64,000 nt of DNA, from positions 1-64,000 of the forward strand of contig NZ_JBGUAY010000007.1 in the NCBI RefSeq assembly GCF_041821025.1. Direction: 5' to 3'. Source of the stretch: Egicoccus sp. AB-alg6-2 (GTDB taxonomy: Bacteria > Actinomycetota > Nitriliruptoria > Nitriliruptorales > Nitriliruptoraceae). Shown here piece after piece: positions 59,332-64,000 of the stretch. Under the pieces are notes generated by a model. It was not told the DNA's origin and did no database searches. It worked only from the letters and a program-made list of their open reading frames with translations. The translations under genes were made by a program, and so were the position numbers. Every line of letters begins with the position of its first letter. Within the stretch, counting starts at the first letter, position 1.

Positions 59332-60402
59332 CTACCCGCTGCTCGCAGCGGGTGCGAACAGGTGCAGGCGGCGCGGGTCGAGGCGCACCTGGATGTGCTC
59401 GCCAGCGACGTGGTCGCCGTCCCGAGGCGCCGGCACCTCCCACTCGCGACCGGCGGCCGCGACGACCAACAGGCTGCGGTCGGCCGCGAACCGGCGGCGC
59501 ACGACGGTCGCGTCGACGTCGACCGTCCCGTGCCCCATGTCCCCGTCGCGTACGTCCCCGAACGTCCCGTCCGCGCCGGCCGACAGTGCGTCCGGGAGCA
59601 CGAGCAGGCGGCCGGGCCCGTCCGGCGCGCCGGGCAGCGGCAGCCGCCCCAGTGCGGTGTCGGCCTCGCCGGCACGCACCTCGACGTCGATGATCTGCTG
59701 CAGGCCGAGGAATCGCGCCACGAACTCGTCCACCGGACGGTTCCACAGGACGCCGGGCCGGTCGACCTGCACGAGCCGGCCGGCGCGCATGACCGCGACG
59801 CGGTCGGCGAGGGTCAGCGCCTCGTCCTGGTCGTGGGTGACGTAGAGGACGCCGCACCCGACCCGGGCGAAGACGTCGGGCAGCTGCACCAGCAGCTGGT
59901 CGCGCAGGGCACGGTCGAGCGAACCCAGCGGTTCGTCGAGCATCAGCAGCCGCGGATGCACGGCCAGCGCCCTGGCCAGCGCGACGCGCTGCTGCTCGCC
60001 ACCCGAGAGCTCGGTGACGGCGCGTCGCTCCGCGCCGGCCAGATCGACGAGGTCGAGTGCTTCGCGTACCCGCGCGCGCACCTGCTCCTGCGGCAGGCGC
60101 TGCATGCGCGGACCGAACCCGACGTTGTCGCCGACATCGCGGTGGGGGAACAGGGCATGGTCCTGGAACATCAGGCCGACGGGCCGCTGGTCGGGCCGCA
60201 GTCCGTCGAGGGGACGGCCGTCGAGGACGACCTGGCCCCCCGTCAACGGCTCGAGACCGGCGACCGCACGCAGCAGCGTCGACTTGCCGCACCCGCTGGG
60301 TCCGAGGACGGCGACGATCTCCCCTTCGCCGACCTCGAGGTCGACCCCGTCGACCGCACGGCGGTCGCCGTAGCGCACCTGCACGTCGCGCAACGTCAGC
60401 AT
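59332..60402 (-). CDS. thiQ: thiamine ABC transporter ATP-binding protein (ThiQ type)
   Basis: 356 residues. Walker A GPSGCGKST, Q-loop FQDHALF, signature LSGGEQQR, and Walker B LLMLDEPLGSLD are intact. The C-terminal about 110 residues form a TOBE-like domain. Its start overlaps the permease stop (ATGA). ATP hydrolysis drives uptake through ThiP. The substrate is assigned from the operon's TPP riboswitch and pyrophosphokinase; on sequence alone the fold also fits iron or spermidine transporters. Confidence 0.88.
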   Translation of the reverse strand: MLTLRDVQVRYGDRRAVDGVDLEVGEGEIVAVLGPSGCGKSTLLRAVAGLEPLTGGQVVLDGRPLDGLRPDQRPVGLMFQDHALFPHRDVGDNVGFGPRMQRLPQEQVRARVREALDLVDLAGAERRAVTELSGGEQQRVALARALAVHPRLLMLDEPLGSLDRALRDQLLVQLPDVFARVGCGVLYVTHDQDEALTLADRVAVMRAGRLVQVDRPGVLWNRPVDEFVARFLGLQQIIDVEVRAGEADTALGRLPLPGAPDGPGRLLVLPDALSAGADGTFGDVRDGDMGHGTVDVDATVVRRRFAADRSLLVVAAAGREWEVPAPRDGDHVAGEHIQVRLDPRRLHLFAPAASSG

Positions 60403-62069
60403 CAGAACCGTCCCACCTGACCGACGCGCAGGCGGTCGATGAGGGCGATCGCGGCGGCCGTGACGAGCATGAGGATGGTCGCCATCGCCATCGCCTGCCC
60501 GAAGTTGGTGACGCCGGGCCGCCCCAGCAGTCGGAAGATGGCCACCGGCATGGTCGGGGTCTGCCCGCGCGCGAGGAACACCGTCGCGCCGAACTCGCCG
60601 ACGGCGATCGCGAACGAGAACCCCGCGGCGGCCATGGCGGCCCGCCCGACGATGGGGAAGTCGACCTCACGCCAGACCCGGCGGGGCGGTGCGCCGAGGG
60701 TCGCGGCCGCCTCGCGCAGCCGCTGATCGATCGAACGCAGGACCGGCAGCAGCGTCCGCACGACGAACGGCACCGCGATCAGCGCCTGCGCGGCCGGGAT
60801 CAGCAGCCGCGAGCCCCGCAGGTCCAGCGGCGGGCGGGCCAGTGCCAGCAGGAACCCGAATCCCACCGTGGCGGCCGAGGTGCCCAGCGGCAGCATCAGC
60901 GCGCGGTCGAGGGCGCGACCCGGCCAGCCGGGCCGCGAGGCGGCGACGGCGGCACAGCCTCCGACGACGAGCGCGACGACCGTGGCGCCGAGCCCGTACA
61001 CCACCGAGTTGCGGATGGCGTCCACGGGCGCGATGGCCAGCACGGTGTTGCGCTGAGGACCGAACAACGCCGCGTAGTGGTCGAAGCCGTAGCCGGCGCC
61101 CGTCGCCAGCGAGCGCTCGACCAGCACCGCGAGCGGGAGCAGCAGCAGGACGGCGACCACGAGCAGGTTGGCGCCGAGGAAGGCGCGTTCCCCGCGGGTA
61201 CGGACGCGCCGCGCGGTCGATGCGGCACTGCGCAGGGGCTGGCTGGTGGCCCGTCGCTGCAGCCGGCCGTAGACGAGCAACGCCGCGGTGACGGCGGCGA
61301 GCTGGAGCAGGGCGAGGACGGACGCCAGCGGCAGGTCGAGCAACTGGACGGTGGCACGGTAGATCTCGACCTCGAGCGTCGCCCGCGCCGGCCCTCCGAG
61401 GATCAGCACGACGCCGAACGAGGTGAACGTGAACAGGAACACGATCGCCGCGGCCGAGGACACGGCGGGGCGCACCAGGGGCCAGGACACCTCGCGGAAC
61501 ACCTGCCACCGCGATGCGCCCAGCGTGCGGGCGGCCTCCTCGAGGCGGGGATCGAGGTGGCTCCAGAGACCGCCGACGGTGCGCACGATCACGGCGTAGT
61601 TGAAGAACACGTGCGCGATCAGGATCGCCGTGACCGTGCGGCGCAGGTCGAGGGCTGGCGCGGCGTCGCCCAGCACGGCGACGAGCGCGGTGTTGAGCGG
61701 ACTGCGCGGACCGAGCAGCGCGAGGAAGGCGGAGCCGACGACCACCGTCGGAAGCACGAACGGCACCGTGATCGCGGCGCGCAGCAGGTTGCGGCCGGGG
61801 AAGTCCATCCGGGCCAGGACGTAGGCACCCGGCAGTCCCACCAGCAGGGTGAGCGCGGTCGACGCCGCCGCCTGCCACAGCGTGAACCAGGCCACCCGAG
61901 CCACCACCGGGTCACCGATGATGCCCGGCAGCGCCCCGAGGTCGACGCGACCCTCGGGGCGCAGCCCGGTCAGCAGGATGGTGCCGACCGGGAGCACGAA
62001 GAACACCAGCAGGAACGCCGCTGGTACGAGCAGTACCAGCCACCGTCCCGCCCGACCCGCGACGGTCAC
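60402..62069 (-). CDS. thiP: thiamine ABC transporter permease (ThiP type, fused halves)
   Basis: 555 residues with about twelve membrane helices, two permease domains in one chain. EAA-type loops are EEAARTLGASRWQVFREVSW and REAAATLGAPPRRVWREVDF. The size and fusion match ThiP. GTG 62069 overlaps the ThiB stop. Confidence 0.9.
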   Translation of the reverse strand: MTVAGRAGRWLVLLVPAAFLLVFFVLPVGTILLTGLRPEGRVDLGALPGIIGDPVVARVAWFTLWQAAASTALTLLVGLPGAYVLARMDFPGRNLLRAAITVPFVLPTVVVGSAFLALLGPRSPLNTALVAVLGDAAPALDLRRTVTAILIAHVFFNYAVIVRTVGGLWSHLDPRLEEAARTLGASRWQVFREVSWPLVRPAVSSAAAIVFLFTFTSFGVVLILGGPARATLEVEIYRATVQLLDLPLASVLALLQLAAVTAALLVYGRLQRRATSQPLRSAASTARRVRTRGERAFLGANLLVVAVLLLLPLAVLVERSLATGAGYGFDHYAALFGPQRNTVLAIAPVDAIRNSVVYGLGATVVALVVGGCAAVAASRPGWPGRALDRALMLPLGTSAATVGFGFLLALARPPLDLRGSRLLIPAAQALIAVPFVVRTLLPVLRSIDQRLREAAATLGAPPRRVWREVDFPIVGRAAMAAAGFSFAIAVGEFGATVFLARGQTPTMPVAIFRLLGRPGVTNFGQAMAMATILMLVTAAAIALIDRLRVGQVGRF

Positions 62070-63208
62070 CGGATGACCGTGCGCGTCCAGCCGTCGATCC
62101 ACTCCTCGCGGCCCTCACCGATCGCGTCCGGCTCGAGCTGGTAGGCGTCGTCGGGGACGACCGCGTGCGTGGCGAAGACCTCGGGCAGCTGCGCGTCCGT
62201 GACCACCGGGAACACGAACATGGTCAGCGGCAGGTTCTCCTGGAACTCGCGGCTGAGCAGGAAGTCGATCAGCAGCCGGGCCTCGTCCTCGTGCTCGGTG
62301 CCCTGCAGGATCCCGGCGAACTCCACCTGTCGGAAGCACGACGCCTCGATGACCCCGGTCGGCGGCTCGTCGGGCTGCGGGTCGGCGAAGTAGACCTCGG
62401 CGGGCGGGCTGGACGCGTACGAGACCACGAGCGGCCGATCGCCCTCGCCGGTGGCGCTGAACTCCTCGTAGTAGGCCTCCGACCACCCGTCGGTCACCAG
62501 CACGTCGTTGGCGCGCAGGTCGGACCAGAAGTCGAGGTAGCCGTCTTCGCCGAACTCCTCGACCGTGGCGAGCAGGAAGGCGAGCCCGGGGGAGGAGGTG
62601 GCGGGGTTCATGACCGTGAGCAGCCCGGCGTACGTCTCGGACGTCAGGTCCTGCAGGCTGGCCGGCACCTCGAGGTCCGACTCCTCGAACCAGGCCCGGT
62701 CGTAGTTGAGGCACACGTCGCCGAAGTCGACCGGGGTGACGCGGTGCTCCTCGTCGAGCACGAACTGCGGGTCGACGTCGGCCAGTGCGGGTGACTCGTA
62801 GGCGACGAACAACTCCTCGTCCAGCGCGCGCGAGAGGAACGTGTTGTCGACCCCGAACAGCACGTCGCCCAGCGGCGCGTCCTTGGTCAGGATGGCCTGG
62901 TTCACGGTTGCACCGGCGTCGCCGGCCGGGGCGATGTCGACCCGGACGCCCGTCTGTTCGGTGAACGTGGCCAGGACCTCTTCCTCGACGTCGAAGGAGT
63001 CGTGGGTCACGAGCACGAGCGTGACCTGTTCGGGAAGGTCCTCCGGCGGCGTGTCGTCGCCCGGGCCGGTCTCGTCCTCGACCGCGTCCGGTTGCTCGAC
63101 CGCCGGATCGGCGTCACCGCAGGCGACGGCCACCAGGGTCGCGGCCAGGACCGCGGCCAGTGGGCGCAGCCGTGCGGAAGGGGTCGTCCACCGCTTCGAC
63201 AGGGACAT
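62066..63208 (-). CDS. thiB: thiamine-binding lipoprotein (ThiB/TbpA)
   Basis: 380 residues. The lipoprotein signal ends VAVAC (Cys30). The mature N terminus is Asp/Glu/Pro-rich. GDVLFGVDNTFLSRALDEEL is the ThiB-type binding loop, and DFGDVCLNYDRAWF and SYASSPPAEVYF follow in order. It should bind thiamine (or its phosphates) outside the membrane. ATG 63208 follows AGGAG; GTG 63214 is an alternative. Starts nine bases after the tpk stop. Confidence 0.9.
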   Translation of the reverse strand: MSLSKRWTTPSARLRPLAAVLAATLVAVACGDADPAVEQPDAVEDETGPGDDTPPEDLPEQVTLVLVTHDSFDVEEEVLATFTEQTGVRVDIAPAGDAGATVNQAILTKDAPLGDVLFGVDNTFLSRALDEELFVAYESPALADVDPQFVLDEEHRVTPVDFGDVCLNYDRAWFEESDLEVPASLQDLTSETYAGLLTVMNPATSSPGLAFLLATVEEFGEDGYLDFWSDLRANDVLVTDGWSEAYYEEFSATGEGDRPLVVSYASSPPAEVYFADPQPDEPPTGVIEASCFRQVEFAGILQGTEHEDEARLLIDFLLSREFQENLPLTMFVFPVVTDAQLPEVFATHAVVPDDAYQLEPDAIGEGREEWIDGWTRTVIR

Positions 63209-63217
63209 GGGCACTCC

Positions 63218-63904
63218 TCAGATGTCGGGTCCGGCGCTTCCGGGCTGCACGGCCAGCAGGACGCCGGCACGCACGGACACGGTCGCCCGGTCGGTCGTGA
63301 ACTGGTTGCTGATGCCACGGGTCGAACCCGCGGGAAGGGTCTCGTCGGCGAGCGCGAACCGCAGCCCCGTCGTGGTGATACCGGTCGCGGCGCCCTGGAC
63401 CGGCAGCAGGCTGACGTAGTCGCCCCGACGGCCCAGGAGTTCGCGTTCGCCACGGACGACGGTGATGGTCGCCTCGCCCACCTGCGCCGTGAGCGTCAGG
63501 TCGCGGTAGACGTCGGCGCCCAGCACCAGCGCGTTGCCGAGCAGGTGGTCGAGCCGGCCGCCGTGCCCGCCGAGCAGCGTCACCCGCGCCGGGGCGAACT
63601 GCCGTGCGGCGTCGAGCGCGATCGCGAGGTCCGTGCGGTCTTTGGCCACCGGATGCCGGTGGATGGGGACGCCCGCCGCGCGGTACTCCGCGAGGTACTC
63701 GGGCTGCACGGAGTCGAGGTCGCCGACGACGAGGTGGACGGGAAGGTCGAACTGTGCCGCCAGGTGCAGCCCGGAGTCGGCGGCGATGACGAAGGCGCGG
63801 TCGGGAAGCGGCGGGATGCGCTCCATCGGCAGGGGATCACCGCCGACGAGCACGACGACGTCGGCCGGGGCACCGTCCGCGGGTCGCGGGGCATCGGTCA
63901 GCAT
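63218..63904 (-). CDS. thiamine pyrophosphokinase
   Basis: 228 residues. It transfers pyrophosphate from ATP to thiamine to form TPP. Motifs in order: AADSGLHLAAQF, VGDLDSVQPEY, HPVAKDRTDLAIAL, LLGGHGGRLDHLLGN, and SNQFTTD near the C terminus. ATG 63904 is preferred since AGGGAGG lies upstream within the riboswitch end; the in-frame ATG at 63928 is inside the conserved riboswitch core and cannot be the start. First gene of tpk-thiB-thiP-thiQ, so one riboswitch controls import and activation. Confidence 0.93.
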   Translation of the reverse strand: MLTDAPRPADGAPADVVVLVGGDPLPMERIPPLPDRAFVIAADSGLHLAAQFDLPVHLVVGDLDSVQPEYLAEYRAAGVPIHRHPVAKDRTDLAIALDAARQFAPARVTLLGGHGGRLDHLLGNALVLGADVYRDLTLTAQVGEATITVVRGERELLGRRGDYVSLLPVQGAATGITTTGLRFALADETLPAGSTRGISNQFTTDRATVSVRAGVLLAVQPGSAGPDI

Positions 63905-63911
63905 CGTCACA

Positions 63912-64000
63912 CCTCCCTCCGCCGGCATTACCCGGCTCAGGTTCCGCGGGTCGGTGACGCTCAGGCGTCACGTGCCGTCTGGCACGCGTCGCGTGGCGGT
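63912..64000 (-). promoter_or_regulatory. TPP riboswitch (THI element)
   Basis: Read on the minus strand: CTGAGCG (63965-63959), GAACCTGA (63945-63938), then GGGTAATGCC (63932-63923) and GGCGGAGGGA, matching the conserved CUGAGA, ACCUGA and UAAUGCCxGCGxAGGGA segments. The 5' side reaches the window edge and may be incomplete. The 3' arm includes the Shine-Dalgarno of the kinase gene, so TPP binding should block ribosome access. Confidence 0.9.

Noticed and set aside
63926-63928. Upstream in-frame ATG for thiamine pyrophosphokinase
   Set aside because: It lies inside the invariant TAATGCC segment of the TPP riboswitch; ATG 63904 has a better ribosome site.
1-64000. CRISPR arrays, tRNA and rRNA genes, transposases, phage genes
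   Set aside because: No regularly spaced repeats, cloverleaf sequences, rRNA segments, transposase motifs or integrases were recognised on reading.

Overview
The window is very GC-rich and gene-dense, uses many GTG starts, and is dominated by start/stop-overlapping operons. It looks like a flagellated Actinomycetota chromosome. A single-membrane cell is indicated by a complete basal-body set with no P-ring (FlgI) or L-ring (FlgH) gene. The combination of CsrA/FliW, a WhiG/FliA-type sigma factor, a CebR-type operator and a mycobacterial-style fadA2/fabG4 gene set suggests a deep-branching flagellated lineage such as the Nitriliruptoria. That placement is inference; no rRNA is present to test it.

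1-8.2 kb: the tail of a probable chemoreceptor, a membrane diguanylate cyclase, then cheY-cheB-cheR-cheX-cheY-(second CheX-like). Convergent to these lies fliA (sigma-28) with a co-transcribed degenerate REC/GGDEF/HD-GYP protein. CheA and CheW are not in the window.

8.4-16.1 kb: a FlgN-like protein, the minus-strand operon flgN-flgK-flgL-fliW-csrA, an NlpC/P60 peptidase, and a two-component pair (OmpR-type regulator and soluble hybrid kinase).

16.2-44.9 kb: a DUF222/HNH gene, then filament genes (fliC, fliD, fliS, FliT-like), the rod/export/hook operon (flgB-flgC-fliE-fliF-fliG-fliH-fliI-fliJ-transglycosylase-fliK-flgD-flgE), an unrelated S-layer-homology exoprotein and EAL-HDOD protein flanked by terminators, flbD-motA-motB-fliL, fliM-fliN-fliO-fliP-fliQ-fliR, and flhB-flhA-FlhF-like-small membrane protein. 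Most transcription units in the motility region are preceded by the same promoter pattern, TnnA-N15-GCCGA(T/C), which looks like a local sigma-28 regulon.

44.9-52.6 kb: a beta-glucoside/cellobiose locus: ABC binding lipoprotein and two permeases (no ATPase), a small membrane protein and an SGNH hydrolase on the minus strand, divergent from a GH1 beta-glucosidase and LacI-family regulator. A perfect CebR-type box sits on the glucosidase promoter.

52.8-58.5 kb: a lipid operon of thiolase, high-molecular-weight FabG, MaoC dehydratase and acyl-CoA dehydrogenase/oxidase, resembling the mycobacterial fadA2-fabG4-htdX neighbourhood. 58.5-64 kb (minus strand): a TPP riboswitch, thiamine pyrophosphokinase and the ThiB-ThiP-ThiQ thiamine importer, followed by a GAF-ANTAR antiterminator. 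No tRNA, rRNA, CRISPR array or insertion sequence was seen.
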